Shown in pieces: positions 8,661-17,690 of a stretch of 64,000 nucleotides of DNA. Where the stretch lies: positions 50,985 through 114,984 of the forward strand of contig NZ_CAMPKE010000013.1 in assembly GCF_946887195.1 (NCBI RefSeq). Direction: 5' to 3'. The stretch comes from an uncultured Halomonas sp. Lineage in GTDB: Bacteria; Pseudomonadota; Gammaproteobacteria; Pseudomonadales; Halomonadaceae. Below the pieces are notes generated by a model. The model did not search any database, had not been told where the DNA came from, and was given only the letters and a program-made list of their open reading frames with translations. The position numbers and the translations under genes were made by a program. How positions within the stretch are numbered: position 1 is the first letter of the stretch; every line of letters starts with the position of its first letter.

Positions 8661-8688
8661 AAAAGGGCGCCCCGAAGTCGGGACGCCC
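8661..8688 (-). terminator. Hairpin terminator between fabB and the acyltransferase
   Basis: Arms GGGCG-C-CCCGA (8665-8675) and TCGGG-A-CGCCC (8678-8688) pair around a two-base centre with one mismatch. On the minus strand the stem is followed by TTTT, so it most likely ends the fabA-fabB transcript; on the plus strand it is followed by TCTT and may also work for the converging acyltransferase gene. Confidence 0.75.
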
Positions 8689-8718
8689 TCTTGGCTGGCG
8701 ATCAACCGCTCGCAATCG

Positions 8719-9936
8719 TCAGTCGTGCCAGCGCTGCATCACCAGGCAGGCATTGGTGCCGCCGAAGCCGAAGCTGTTCGACAGCACACGCTCGATCGCC
8801 ATGTCGTCACGCCGCTGAGTGACGATATCGAAGCCCTCGGCCTGATCGTCGAGTTCTTCGATATTGGCCGAGGCGGCGATAAAGCCATGCTGCATCATCA
8901 ACAACGAGTAGATGGCTTCCTGCACCCCGGTCGCGCCCAGTGAATGGCCGGTCAGCGATTTGGTCGAGCTCATCGCCGGCGTGCTATCGCCGAATACCTC
9001 GCGCACTGCCTTCAGTTCGGCGACATCGCCGACCGGCGTGGAGGTGCCGTGGGTATTGATGTAGTCGATATCGCCATCGACCGTGGCTAGCGCCTGGCGC
9101 ATGCAGCGCGCCGCACCTTCGCCGGATGGGGCGACCATGTCGTAGCCATCGGACGTCGCGCCGTAGCCGACTAGTTCAGCGTAGATTTTCGCACCGCGTG
9201 CCTTGGCGTGCTCGAGCTCCTCGAGCACCAGCATGCCGCCGCCGCCGGCGATGACGAAGCCATCGCGAGCCTTGTCGTAGGCGCGCGAGGCCTTGTCGGG
9301 CGTGTCGTTGTAGCTGGTCGACAGCGCACCCATGGCATCGAACAGGCACGATAGCGTCCAATGCTCCTCCTCGCCGCCGCCGGCGAAGACGACATCCTGC
9401 TTGCCGAGCTGGATCTGCTCCATGGCGCTGCCAATACAGTGTGCCGAGGTGGCGCAGGCCGAGGAGATCGAATAGTTGATGCCCTTGATCCGAAACGGCG
9501 TGGCCAGGCAGGCGGAGACCGTGCTGCCCATGGTACGGGTGACCCGGTACGGCCCCACCCGGCGCAGACCCTTCTCGCGCAGCACGTCGGCGGCTTCGAC
9601 CTGGTTGGCGCTCGAGGCGCCGCCGGAGCCGGCGATTAGGCCGGTCCTTTCGTTGGAGACCTGCTCGGGGGTCAATCCCGAGTCCTCGATGGCTTGGGCC
9701 ATGCTGATATAGGCGTAGGCCGCCGCATCGCCCATGAAACGGCGTAGCTTGCGATCGATCAACGGATCGAGGTCGATATCGACCACGCCGGCGACCTGGC
9801 TGCGAAAGCCACGCTCGGCATAATCTTCCTTGAAGCGGATACCCGAGCGCCCTGCCTTGAGCGCATCCAGGACTTGATGCTGGTCATTGCCGAGGCAGGA
9901 CACGATGCCCAAGCCGGTGACTACCACTCGTCGCAT
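8719..9936 (-). CDS. fabB: 3-oxoacyl-[ACP] synthase I FabB
   Basis: A 405-residue condensing enzyme, the same length as E. coli FabB (406). The catalytic triad is visible as Cys161 in [10 protein letters not shown], His296 in [11 protein letters not shown] and His331 in [12 protein letters not shown], matching C163, H298 and H333 of E. coli. FabB elongates the cis-3-decenoyl chain made by FabA and is needed for unsaturated fatty acids in the cytoplasm. I chose the ATG at 9936, 8 bases after a strong AGGAGG; a longer frame exists upstream but runs over fabA. It is the second gene of a fabAB operon, 13 bases after fabA. Confidence 0.97.
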   Translation of the reverse strand: MRRVVVTGLGIVSCLGNDQHQVLDALKAGRSGIRFKEDYAERGFRSQVAGVVDIDLDPLIDRKLRRFMGDAAAYAYISMAQAIEDSGLTPEQVSNERTGLIAGSGGASSANQVEAADVLREKGLRRVGPYRVTRTMGSTVSACLATPFRIKGINYSISSACATSAHCIGSAMEQIQLGKQDVVFAGGGEEEHWTLSCLFDAMGALSTSYNDTPDKASRAYDKARDGFVIAGGGGMLVLEELEHAKARGAKIYAELVGYGATSDGYDMVAPSGEGAARCMRQALATVDGDIDYINTHGTSTPVGDVAELKAVREVFGDSTPAMSSTKSLTGHSLGATGVQEAIYSLLMMQHGFIAASANIEELDDQAEGFDIVTQRRDDMAIERVLSNSFGFGGTNACLVMQRWHD

Positions 9937-9949
9937 GGAAGCCTCCTGA

Positions 9950-10465
9950 TCAGAAGTTCGCGGTAGAAGTGAACAGGCCGACACGCAGGTCATTGGCCTG
10001 ATAGATCTCACGGCCATCGACCAACAACGTGCCATCGGCGATGCCTAGAATCAGTCGCCGGGTAATCACCCGCTTTATATTGATTCGGTAGGTGACTATA
10101 CCGGCGTCGGGCAGGATCTGTCCCGAGAACTTGACCTCGCCACAGCCCAGTGCGCGCCCGCGCCCCGGATGGCCGAGCCAGCCCAGATGAAAGCCGACCA
10201 GTTGCCACATGGCATCCAGCCCCAGGCAGCCGGGCATGACCGGGTCGCCGGGGAAGTGGCAATCGAAAAACCACAGGCCGGGGTGGATATCCAGTTCGGC
10301 AACCAGTTCGCCCTTGCCGTAATTGCCGCCGTCCTCGTGGATGCTGGCGATGCGATCGAGCATCAGCATGTTGGGAGCCGGCAACTGGGCATTGCCAGGG
10401 CCGAACAGTTCGCCTCGGCTGCATGCCAGCAGCTCTTCGTAGCTAAAGGAGTGTTGCTTGGTCAC
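9950..10465 (-). CDS. fabA: 3-hydroxydecanoyl-[ACP] dehydratase/isomerase FabA
   Basis: A 171-residue hot-dog-fold enzyme, essentially identical in size to E. coli FabA. The active-site His70 and Asp84 sit in [15 protein letters not shown] and [11 protein letters not shown] at exactly the E. coli positions. FabA dehydrates 3-hydroxydecanoyl-ACP and isomerises the trans-2 product to cis-3, the branch point to unsaturated fatty acids. AAAGGAG precedes the ATG. It is the promoter-proximal gene of fabAB; a near-palindrome at 10499-10516, about 35-50 bases upstream of the start, could be a regulator site. Confidence 0.97.
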   Translation of the reverse strand: MTKQHSFSYEELLACSRGELFGPGNAQLPAPNMLMLDRIASIHEDGGNYGKGELVAELDIHPGLWFFDCHFPGDPVMPGCLGLDAMWQLVGFHLGWLGHPGRGRALGCGEVKFSGQILPDAGIVTYRINIKRVITRRLILGIADGTLLVDGREIYQANDLRVGLFTSTANF

Positions 10466-10498
10466 TGAGTCGTTCCGAGAGTCAGAATTGTTGTGTCA

Positions 10499-10516
10499 CG
10501 CGCCTGCGCAGACGCG
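10499..10516. promoter_or_regulatory. Near-palindromic site upstream of fabA
   Basis: An 18-base sequence centred on TGCGCA (CGCGCCTGCGCAGACGCG) is self-complementary except for one pair of positions. It lies 34 bases upstream of the fabA start codon, where an operator would sit. It does not look like the AT-rich FabR or the DesT sites that I know of, so the cognate factor, if any, is unknown. A chance palindrome in GC-rich DNA is possible. Confidence 0.3.
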
Positions 10517-10686
10517 CCTAGTCTACTGGCAGCACGTGGCGAATGCACGTCGGGCCAAGCCTTGCGTCCGGCGAGCGCCATGCAATGCCTGCGAATATGA
10601 CGTTTCGACTTGCGCCAGGCTTTCCTGACGGGGCATGATGCCTCGTGTGTTTGTCGCGGCAATAGCAATCCTAATGATAAGACATC

Positions 10687-12543
10687 ATGTGGCCTTCCTT
10701 TTCGCTTAATCGCCCGCTGGCCTGGATAGGGCTGGCGGCCTTGGCGGCGATGAGCTGGCTGCCATTCGTCGCGCTGCGCCTGGCCGCACTGGGCATGGTG
10801 ATCATCGCGCTGATCGATGCCTGGCGCCAGATTCGTCGCGAGCATCGCCGGCGCCAGCTCAGCGAGGAGGCGCTCACGCTCTCCGAAGATGGCGTGATGA
10901 TCACCGATGATCGCAATCGTATCGTCAGCGTCAACCCCGCCTTCACGCAAATCACCGGCTATACCCGTGAAGAGGTCCTGGGCCTCGACCCCTCGACATT
11001 TTCCACCGGGCGCCACGATAGTGCCTTCTATGATCGCTATTGGCAGACCCTGCGCGCCACCGGCCGTTGGGAAGGCGAAATCTGGAACCAGCGCAAGCAT
11101 GGCGATCAATATCCCGAGTGGCTGCGCGTGCAGGCCTGCGCCGATCACAAGGGGCGGATCAGCCACTACATCGGTTCGTTCACCGATATTTCCCGCCACA
11201 AGGCCCGCGAGCAGGATCTGCGCCGTATCGGCTTCGAGGATCCGCTGACCGGCCTGCCCAATCGGCGTCGCCTGCACGATCTGCTGACCTCGCGGCTGCA
11301 TCATCTGCGGGCCGGCGAGGGGCTCGATCTGGCATTGATCGACATTGACGACTTCAAGTCGGTCAACGATGCGCTGGGCGTCGATAGCGGCGATCGGTTG
11401 CTGGCGCGTTTCGGGCAGCGTCTGGCGTCATTCGTCGCCGGTGGCGTGGTCGGGCGCCTGGGCGGCGATGAGTTCATGGTCATTCGCACCACCACCTTCG
11501 ACGATCACGAGCGCTGGATCACGGGGCTGCGCGAGCATCTGTGCGAGCCGTTCGAGCTCAATGGCAGTTCGCTGCGTCTGGGGCTGACCATCGGCAGTTG
11601 TCGTGCGCCGGAGGATGGCAAGGACTCGGGCGTGCTGTTTCAGCGTCTGGAATCGGCGCTGTACAGCGCCAAGCGTCATGGTCGCAATCACGACCGCCGC
11701 TTTCGGCCCTCGCTGGAAGTCGACGGTGACCGCCAGTTGGCGCTGGTCAACGAGCTGCGCCGCGCACTGGCTCAGGGCGGGCAGTTGGAGTTGCATTACC
11801 AGACCCAGCACCGCTTGGCCGACAACGCCCTGGTCGGCATGGAGGCACTGCTGCGCTGGCGGCATCCAGAGCTTGGCATGGTCGCCCCCAACGACTTCAT
11901 TCCTCTCGCCGAGCGCCATGGCATGATGACCGCACTGGGCGGCTGGGTCATCGAACAGGCGGTATCGCAGCAGGCTGGCTGGCGTGCCAATGGCATGCCG
12001 CCGGTACCCATGTGGGTGAATATTTCCGCGCTGCAGCTGATTCAGGGCGACCTGGAGTCGTGTCTGGCGGCGGCGCTGGCACAGCACCGCATACCGGCCT
12101 GGCAATTGGGGCTCGAACTGACCGAGTCGGTGCTGCTCGATGAGCGGGCCGGCGATATTTCCCCGCGCCTCGAAGCGCTGCGCAACCAGGGCCATCAGAT
12201 CGCCATCGATGACTTCGGCACCGGCTACTCGTCGCTGGCCTACTTGAAGCGCTTGCCGGTGGATAAGCTCAAGCTCGATCGCGCCTTCATTCGTGCGCTG
12301 CCCGATGACCGTGCCGATGCGGCGATCGTCGCGGCGGTTTTGGCGATGGCGCGCGGGCTCAACCTCGACGTGATCGCCGAGGGCGTGGAAACGCCGGCGC
12401 AGCGCGACTTCCTGATCGAGCATGGCTGCCCATTGTCGCAAGGCTACCTGTTTGCACGGCCCGTACCCGCGCGCGATATCGAGGCGCGCTATCTCAGTCA
12501 CGCGCAACTGGCCCAGTTCGACTACCACCAAGACGCCGGCTGA
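10687..12543 (+). CDS. PAS-GGDEF-EAL cyclic-di-GMP signalling protein
   Basis: A 618-residue protein. Two short hydrophobic segments within residues 8-43 probably anchor it in the membrane with little periplasmic part. A PAS domain follows (about 55-175; SEDGVMITDDRNRIVSVNPA, GYTREEVLG, and the C-terminal PAC part SHYIGSFTDISRHK). The GGDEF motif is intact at 259-263 and the EAL motif at 386-388, with later phosphodiesterase landmarks ELTESVLL, DDFGTGYSSLAYL, EGVETPAQ and QGYLFARP. No RxxD inhibitory site is visible before GGDEF. It could therefore make or break c-di-GMP; in most intact hybrids one activity dominates. The PAS domain lacks the GxNCRFLQ motif of LOV photoreceptors. The gene end overlaps the convergent DUF2878 gene by 50 bases. 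Confidence 0.92.
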   Translation: MWPSFSLNRPLAWIGLAALAAMSWLPFVALRLAALGMVIIALIDAWRQIRREHRRRQLSEEALTLSEDGVMITDDRNRIVSVNPAFTQITGYTREEVLGLDPSTFSTGRHDSAFYDRYWQTLRATGRWEGEIWNQRKHGDQYPEWLRVQACADHKGRISHYIGSFTDISRHKAREQDLRRIGFEDPLTGLPNRRRLHDLLTSRLHHLRAGEGLDLALIDIDDFKSVNDALGVDSGDRLLARFGQRLASFVAGGVVGRLGGDEFMVIRTTTFDDHERWITGLREHLCEPFELNGSSLRLGLTIGSCRAPEDGKDSGVLFQRLESALYSAKRHGRNHDRRFRPSLEVDGDRQLALVNELRRALAQGGQLELHYQTQHRLADNALVGMEALLRWRHPELGMVAPNDFIPLAERHGMMTALGGWVIEQAVSQQAGWRANGMPPVPMWVNISALQLIQGDLESCLAAALAQHRIPAWQLGLELTESVLLDERAGDISPRLEALRNQGHQIAIDDFGTGYSSLAYLKRLPVDKLKLDRAFIRALPDDRADAAIVAAVLAMARGLNLDVIAEGVETPAQRDFLIEHGCPLSQGYLFARPVPARDIEARYLSHAQLAQFDYHQDAG

Positions 12544-12994
12544 GCCACACACATAGCGCTCCCCAGATCAGGGCTTCCAGAGGCAGCAGCCAAGGCGCCA
12601 GCTGGGCACCCGACAATCGCGCACCGCCGAAATACGACAGCGGCCCGCCGATCGCCCCACCGAGCATCGCCAGCCAGGGATGCGCCCAGAGCCAGTTCAG
12701 CGAATGCATCACCAGCGTGGCGAACAGTGGCCACAGCGCCCATAGCCACAGCGGCAAGGGCAGCCAGCTCGGCTCGCTGAAGGTGAAGCCGCCGGCCAGG
12801 GCCAGGCCGCCATCGATGAACAGGCCCAGCGCCGCGAACCCCACCAGCCAGCGCCACTCGCCGGGACGCGCCAGCCAGAGCAGGTGCACTACGACGATCG
12901 CTGCCGCGATCAGTCCCCCGATCAACGAGCCAGCCACTACGCAGGCGAACCAGCCGATCTGGAACGCTACCAGATTGAACAGCGTGCGGGGCAT
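12494..12994 (-). CDS. DUF2878 membrane protein, last gene of the photolyase operon
   Basis: A 166-residue protein with about five hydrophobic segments, recognised as the DUF2878 family from LFNLVAFQIGWFACVV, the ALGLFIDGGLALAG region and WLWALWPLFATLVMHSLNWL. Function is unknown; the family is repeatedly found beside photolyase, cyclopropane-synthase-like and DUF1365 genes, which suggests a part in the same membrane-lipid or light-stress process. It starts 6 bases after the methyltransferase stop, so it is in the same operon. Its 3' end overlaps the oppositely oriented c-di-GMP gene by 50 bases, meaning the two transcripts are complementary at their ends. Confidence 0.85.
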   Translation of the reverse strand: MPRTLFNLVAFQIGWFACVVAGSLIGGLIAAAIVVVHLLWLARPGEWRWLVGFAALGLFIDGGLALAGGFTFSEPSWLPLPLWLWALWPLFATLVMHSLNWLWAHPWLAMLGGAIGGPLSYFGGARLSGAQLAPWLLPLEALIWGALCVWLSRRLGGSRTGPVARD

Positions 12995-13000
12995 GTCGTG

Positions 13001-14269
13001 TTACACCGCACCGGTCAGCGGCGCACGGCGCGCGCCGGGCTTGGCCAGCAGTAGGTGACAAGTGCCGATCGAGCGTTCGAGAAAACCGCCCTCGCAGTAG
13101 CATAGGTAGTAGCGCCACATGCGGATGAAGCGTTCGTCGTAACCCAGGCGTCGCACACGATCCAGGCTGGCTTCGAAGCGAGCGCGCCACTCACGCAGGG
13201 TGCGTGCGTAATGCAGGCCGATCTCGTCGAGATCGAGCATGTTCAGCGAGGTACGCCGGGCCAGCCCCGCCAAAATGGCCGTATGCGAAGGCAGGAAACC
13301 GCCGGGAAAGATGTAGCGCTTGATGAAATCCATCTCGCGCTTGGCGGCATCGAAGCGCTGATCGCGGATGGTAATGGCCTGCAGGATGGCCAGGCCGTCA
13401 TCGCTCAGCAGTCGGTCGAGTGTCGCCAGGTAGGTCTCCAGGTATTGATGGCCCACGGCCTCGACCATTTCCACCGACACCAGCCGATCGTACTGCCCGG
13501 TCAACTCGCGATAATCCCGATTGAGCAGAGTGATGCGCTCGCCGAGCCCCTCTTCCTCGATACGCTTGGCGGTATGCGCGTACTGTTCGGCGGAAATGGT
13601 GGTGGTGGTGACCTTGCAACCGCGCGTCTTCGCCGCGTGAATCGCCAGCCCGCCCCAGCCGGTACCGATTTCCAGCAGATGGTTGCCGGGTCCGACATCG
13701 AGCTTGTCGAGCAGGCGATCGAGCTTGTAGGTCGAGGCTTCCTCGAGACTGGCGTCAACACGCGGAAACACGGCGCTGGAGTACATCCAGTGATCGCGAT
13801 CGAGGAAGGTCGCGAACAGCTCATTGCCGATATCGTAATGTGCACCGATGTTGCGCTTCGAGCCGCGCCGGGTATTGCGCTGCAAGGTGTACAGCGCGGC
13901 GAGCAGCCAACGCGCGATACGCGCGCTGCCATTCTCGACTTCGCCGTTGACCTGCTCCATGTTGGCGGCGAACAGACGGGTCAGCGCGACCAGATCGTCG
14001 GCTTCCCAATCGCCGTCCATGTACGCCTCGGCGGCGCCCACCGTGCCGCCCAATGCCAGCCGGCGCCAGGCTCGCTCGCGATGCAGGGTCACGGTCGCTT
14101 GAAGCGCGCCGCCAAGGCCCAGGCGATATTGCTGATCGCCTTCGATCAGAGTGATGGTGCCGCCACGCAGGCGACCGAGCTGAGCGAGCAGGCGCGGTTT
14201 GAGCAGGCGAATCAGGCGATCGTTGGCGGCGGGCCGCTCACGGCAAGTGGCAGAGTGAAGCGTAGTCAC
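13001..14269 (-). CDS. Cyclopropane-fatty-acyl-phospholipid synthase-like SAM methyltransferase
   Basis: A 422-residue cytoplasmic, membrane-surface enzyme. The SAM-binding region reads HLLEIGTGWGGLAIHAAKTRG (about 187-207), followed by GCKVTTTTISAEQY, RLVSVEMVEAVGHQYLETY and the C-terminal YLCYCEGGFLERSIGT typical of the family. Cfa enzymes methylate the double bond of unsaturated acyl chains. In photolyase-linked clusters of this kind a homologue, UfaM, makes furan-containing fatty acids rather than plain cyclopropane rings, so the product here may be a furan or methylated lipid; this is inference from context. The gene overlaps DUF1365 by four bases and belongs to the nine-gene operon. Confidence 0.92.
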   Translation of the reverse strand: MTTLHSATCRERPAANDRLIRLLKPRLLAQLGRLRGGTITLIEGDQQYRLGLGGALQATVTLHRERAWRRLALGGTVGAAEAYMDGDWEADDLVALTRLFAANMEQVNGEVENGSARIARWLLAALYTLQRNTRRGSKRNIGAHYDIGNELFATFLDRDHWMYSSAVFPRVDASLEEASTYKLDRLLDKLDVGPGNHLLEIGTGWGGLAIHAAKTRGCKVTTTTISAEQYAHTAKRIEEEGLGERITLLNRDYRELTGQYDRLVSVEMVEAVGHQYLETYLATLDRLLSDDGLAILQAITIRDQRFDAAKREMDFIKRYIFPGGFLPSHTAILAGLARRTSLNMLDLDEIGLHYARTLREWRARFEASLDRVRRLGYDERFIRMWRYYLCYCEGGFLERSIGTCHLLLAKPGARRAPLTGAV

Positions 14270-15042
14270 GACGGTGTCTCCTCACGCCGGGGATGATCGA
14301 AAATCGGCATGCGCTTGATCCACAGGCGCAGCGCCTCGAAGTGAATGGCGGCGACGGTTTTCAGACTCATCCATGGCTGACGCGCCAGCGTGGCAAGCAG
14401 CGCGCGGCGGGTCGCCGGGCGCTGCGAAAGAAGCAAGGTGGCATCGAAATGGCACCGTGAGTCCTTCCAGTTTTCCATATGCAGGTAAAGCCGCTCGCCG
14501 GGCGTGTTGAAACGCCAGCGATAGGTCATGTCCATGGGGTTGAACGGCGAGACGTGCATGGCCTTGTCGAACGTGGCGCTATGACTGTGACGCTGCGTGT
14601 CGATGGCGCTGGCATAGCACTGGCGCTCGCCCCAGGGTGTGTTGCTGACCTCGCCGAGCACCGCCTGAAGGCGCTCGGCGTCGTCATAGACGTAATAGAG
14701 TGTGATCGGATTGAAGGCCACGCCGCACAGGCGCAGTTGGGTCAGCATGCGGATCGGCCCGTTGGCGCGCGCGGCGAGTTCATCGCCGAGTTCATGGCGC
14801 AGGCGCTCACGCACCGCGACCTCGAGCGGTAACGTGTGCGGCGCCAGATAGTCCTCACGACGAAAGCGTGCCAGCGCGGGCCGGCGGGCGCTGAAACCGG
14901 GAACGCCATCGAACAGCGCGGGTAGCTCATCGAGATCGAGCCAGACCATCCACAGCCGATACGTGAAGGCATGCCAGCGCGGCACGAAACGCCGGTGACG
15001 CAGGCTGCCGCGATAGATGCGGCTATGCGGCGCGGCGATCAT
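14266..15042 (-). CDS. DUF1365 protein
   Basis: A 258-residue soluble protein with the DUF1365 signature: SRIYRGSLRHRRFVPRWHAF at the start, FNPITLYYVYD in the middle, and HVSPFNPMDMTYRW near the end. Its function is unproven; it is nearly always encoded between a FAD-dependent oxidoreductase and a cyclopropane-synthase-like methyltransferase, as here, and in Rhodobacter it belongs to the singlet-oxygen sigmaE-ChrR response. I chose the ATG at 15042 because it starts the conserved block and overlaps the upstream stop by four bases (ATGA type coupling). Confidence 0.92.
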   Translation of the reverse strand: MIAAPHSRIYRGSLRHRRFVPRWHAFTYRLWMVWLDLDELPALFDGVPGFSARRPALARFRREDYLAPHTLPLEVAVRERLRHELGDELAARANGPIRMLTQLRLCGVAFNPITLYYVYDDAERLQAVLGEVSNTPWGERQCYASAIDTQRHSHSATFDKAMHVSPFNPMDMTYRWRFNTPGERLYLHMENWKDSRCHFDATLLLSQRPATRRALLATLARQPWMSLKTVAAIHFEALRLWIKRMPIFDHPRREETPS

Positions 15043-16391
15043 GGCATCTGTTCCGTGGCGAGCGACCGCGCCGGCATGCCATGCCCCGACTCGCGATCGT
15101 CCCGATCGGTTTCGGTCCACTCTGCGCAGCCCAGGGCCTCGGCTACGCGCAGCGCGCTCCATACGCCATCTTCATGGAAGCCGTTGCGCCAGTAAGCCCC
15201 ACAGTAATGAGTGCGGTTCGCCGTGCCGGAGATCTCGTCGTGACGCGCCTGGGCCGCCTGGCCGGCGAGCGTGAAGCGCGGGTGGGCATAGCGATAGCGC
15301 CCCAGCACCTTGGCCGGATCGATGGCGTCGCTATCGTTCAGGGTCACGCAGAAGGTTTGTGGAGCATCGATGCGCTGGAGGATGTTCATGTTGTAGGTCA
15401 CCGATGCCCGGGCGTCGGTATCGCGACCATCGAGACGATAGTTCCAGCTTGCCCAGGCGCGGCGGCGGCGCGGCAACAGCCGGGTATCGGTGTGCAGCAC
15501 CACCTCGTTGTCCTGGAAGGGCAGCGCGCCGAGGAGTTCGCGTTCGGCGGGGCTGGCGTCAGCGAGTAACGCCAGTGCCTGATCGGCATGGCAGGCCAAT
15601 ACCACCTGATCGAAGCGCTCTTCGCCACGCGACGAATGCAGCGTGACGCCGCTGACGTCGCGGCTGATGCTGTGGACCGGGCAATCGAGGTGGATACGCT
15701 CGGAGTAGGGCGCCGTCAGCGCCGGGATGTAGCGCCGCGAGCCACCGATCAGCGTATACCACTGCGGCCGGTGGTCGACCGATAACAGGCCGTGGTTGTG
15801 AAAGAAGCGCACGAAGAACGTCAGCGGGAAGCGCTCCAGATCGGCAATGCTCGCCGACCAGATGGCCGCGCCCATCGGCAGCAGATAACGCTGGCGAAAA
15901 TCCTCGCCGTAGCGGCCCTGGTCGAGATAGTCGCCCAGCGTCGTGGTCGCGCTCAGTCGACCGCTGTCGTGATCGCGCCGGGCGCTGCGATTGAAACGCA
16001 GGATATCGGCGAGCAAACGGTAGAAGCGTGGGCTCAGCAGGTTGCGGCGCTGGGCGAACAGGCTCGCCAGGGTGTGGCCGTTGTACTCGAAATCGGCATG
16101 CGCCTCATGCACCGAAAAGCTCATTTCGGTGGGCTGAGCGGCAACGCCGAGGCGCGCCAACAGGCGCTGAAAATGCGGGTAGGTCCAGTCATTGAAGACG
16201 ATGAAGCCGGTATCGATGGCATGATCCCTGCCATCGCTGCGAACGTCGACGGTTGCGGTGTGACCGCCAAGCCGCTCACTGGCCTCGAATAGCGAGACAC
16301 GATGCCGGCGCGACAGCACATGGCCCGCCGTCATGCCGCTGATACCACTGCCTATCACCGCAATGCGCTGTCGTTGCACAAGGGTCGTCAA
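15039..16391 (-). CDS. FAD-dependent amine-oxidase-like oxidoreductase
   Basis: A 450-residue flavoprotein with the dinucleotide-binding motif RIAVIGSGISGMTAG at about 9-23, then VSLFEASERLGGHT, the usual second glycine-containing loop, and a C-terminal NRTHYCGAYWRNGFHEDGVW segment that closes the FAD site. It belongs to the amine oxidase/protoporphyrinogen oxidase/desaturase superfamily. In Rhodobacter, flavoproteins of furan fatty acid synthesis (UfaD, UfaO) act on methylated acyl lipids, so a lipid substrate is likely for this one. It is translationally coupled to DUF1365 and lies 28 bases after the SDR gene. Confidence 0.9.
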   Translation of the reverse strand: MTTLVQRQRIAVIGSGISGMTAGHVLSRRHRVSLFEASERLGGHTATVDVRSDGRDHAIDTGFIVFNDWTYPHFQRLLARLGVAAQPTEMSFSVHEAHADFEYNGHTLASLFAQRRNLLSPRFYRLLADILRFNRSARRDHDSGRLSATTTLGDYLDQGRYGEDFRQRYLLPMGAAIWSASIADLERFPLTFFVRFFHNHGLLSVDHRPQWYTLIGGSRRYIPALTAPYSERIHLDCPVHSISRDVSGVTLHSSRGEERFDQVVLACHADQALALLADASPAERELLGALPFQDNEVVLHTDTRLLPRRRRAWASWNYRLDGRDTDARASVTYNMNILQRIDAPQTFCVTLNDSDAIDPAKVLGRYRYAHPRFTLAGQAAQARHDEISGTANRTHYCGAYWRNGFHEDGVWSALRVAEALGCAEWTETDRDDRESGHGMPARSLATEQMP

Positions 16392-16419
16392 GTCGTGTTC
16401 CTGCGTCGGTTATCGTTAT

Positions 16420-17208
16420 TCAGTCATCGGCCTTGCGGGTCATGCTCAGGCCGATGTGCCGCCGCAATAGCGGCGGAAGCGTGCCCAACAGCTTCACGAT
16501 CAGGGTGAAGCGCTTGGGAAAATGGATGTCGAGCGAACGTTTCTCCAAACCTTCCAGGATGGCTTCGGCGGCGAACTCGACGCTGACGCGCATGGGCATC
16601 GGGAAGTCGTTGCGATCGGTCATCGGTGTCTTGACGAAGCCGGGGTGAACCACGCTGACAGCGATGCGCTCGGCGGCCAGGTCTAGGCGCAGCGACTCGA
16701 GGAAGTAGCTCAGCGCGGCCTTGGAGGCGCCATACGCCTCGGCGCGCGGTAGGGCGAGATAGGCCGACGCGCTGGAGATCGCCGCCAGTAGCGGGCGGCT
16801 GCCATCGTTGTCGCGGGCCTTGCGCAGTAGCGGTAACGCTGCGTCGATCACGCGCAGGGCGCCATGAAAATTGGTGGCGAAGACACGTTCGACCAAATCG
16901 GTATCGAAATGGCGGGTGTCCAGGTATTCGCAGATGCCGGCGCCATGAATGAGCAGATCGAGGCCGCCGAATGCCTCGTCGATATACCGGCCGGCCTCGG
17001 ATACCGATATCGGGTCGGTGAGATCGAGCGGTACTACCAGGGCGTGGTCATGACCATCGGCGAGTTCCGCCAAGGCTTCGCGACGCCGTGCACTCAGCGC
17101 CACGCGGTGTCCTTCGGCCAGCAGCCGCTTAGCCAACGCCAGGCCAATACCCGAGGTCGCGCCGGTCAGCCAGATACGCCGTTTGCCCGCCAGTATCGCC
17201 ATGCCCAC
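16420..17208 (-). CDS. Short-chain dehydrogenase/reductase
   Basis: A 262-residue classical SDR. TGATSGIGLALA near residue 15 is the TGxxxGIG cofactor loop, DLLIHGAGI is the NAG-like strand, and YGASKAALSYF carries the catalytic Tyr and Lys with a Ser-rich AISSASAYLA about 13 residues earlier. The substrate is unknown. SDR genes are a standard part of photolyase/Cfa/DUF1365 clusters. It is 24 bases downstream of the NTF2-like gene in the operon. An internal start five codons in is possible but less likely, as there is no competing ribosome binding site. Confidence 0.9.
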   Translation of the reverse strand: MGMAILAGKRRIWLTGATSGIGLALAKRLLAEGHRVALSARRREALAELADGHDHALVVPLDLTDPISVSEAGRYIDEAFGGLDLLIHGAGICEYLDTRHFDTDLVERVFATNFHGALRVIDAALPLLRKARDNDGSRPLLAAISSASAYLALPRAEAYGASKAALSYFLESLRLDLAAERIAVSVVHPGFVKTPMTDRNDFPMPMRVSVEFAAEAILEGLEKRSLDIHFPKRFTLIVKLLGTLPPLLRRHIGLSMTRKADD

Positions 17209-17232
17209 CTCTATCGTCCGCTCGGTCGTGGT

Positions 17233-17661
17233 TTAGCCGAACCGCTTCCTGATCCCGCGAATGACGCTACCCAGGATGGGAATCTGCTCGTAGAGCAGCG
17301 CGCCGACATCGAAGTAATCGCGATGATCGCAGACCCGGTCGCCACGAAATCGCAAGCGCGAACAGCCGGGTATGAGTTTTCTACGACCATGGGCCAGCTT
17401 TGGATGCGCCAGATGCAAGGTCCAGGTAACGAAGGCCAGTTCGCCCTGGCGCTGACGCTCGCCAAAATCGAAGTGGCATTCGCTGACATTGGCGTAAAGG
17501 CCGTCGAAATAGTCGATGAGTGCGTCGATTCCCTGGATCTCGTGCAGAGGGTCGACAAAGCTAATGTCGCTAGTGTAAACCTCTGGTAGATTTTTTGTAG
17601 AGTGTTTGTCCAATTTATTGTAGAAGGCGCAGAAAGCCTCCAGCGCGGGATCGTTGGCCAT
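17233..17661 (-). CDS. NTF2/SnoaL-like small protein
   Basis: A 142-residue protein of the cone-shaped NTF2/SnoaL fold, recognised from LEAFCAFYNKLDKHS, SFVDPLHEIQGIDALIDYF and FVTWTLHLAHPKL. Such proteins are isomerases, hydrolases or binding proteins; no catalytic set can be assigned here. The codons for residues about 8-30 are clearly more AT-rich than the operon around them (17581-17640), which may be local drift. Homologues sit beside phrB in Pseudomonas light-responsive clusters. Start chosen at the ATG at 17661, 29 bases after the photolyase stop; a longer open frame upstream is a shadow of phrB. Confidence 0.85.
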   Translation of the reverse strand: MANDPALEAFCAFYNKLDKHSTKNLPEVYTSDISFVDPLHEIQGIDALIDYFDGLYANVSECHFDFGERQRQGELAFVTWTLHLAHPKLAHGRRKLIPGCSRLRFRGDRVCDHRDYFDVGALLYEQIPILGSVIRGIRKRFG

Positions 17662-17690
17662 GTCGGGTATCCTTCGATGGGTGTGATTGG

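Noticed and set aside
10850..11220. A LOV photoreceptor in the c-di-GMP protein as missing partner of LitR
   Set aside because: The PAS domain lacks the flavin-binding GxNCRFLQ motif and its reactive Cys.
10462..11304. A 280-codon minus-strand frame opposite the PAS-GGDEF-EAL gene, upstream of fabA
   Set aside because: Composition of a shadow frame; it overlaps the recognisable PAS domain and runs through the fabA promoter region.
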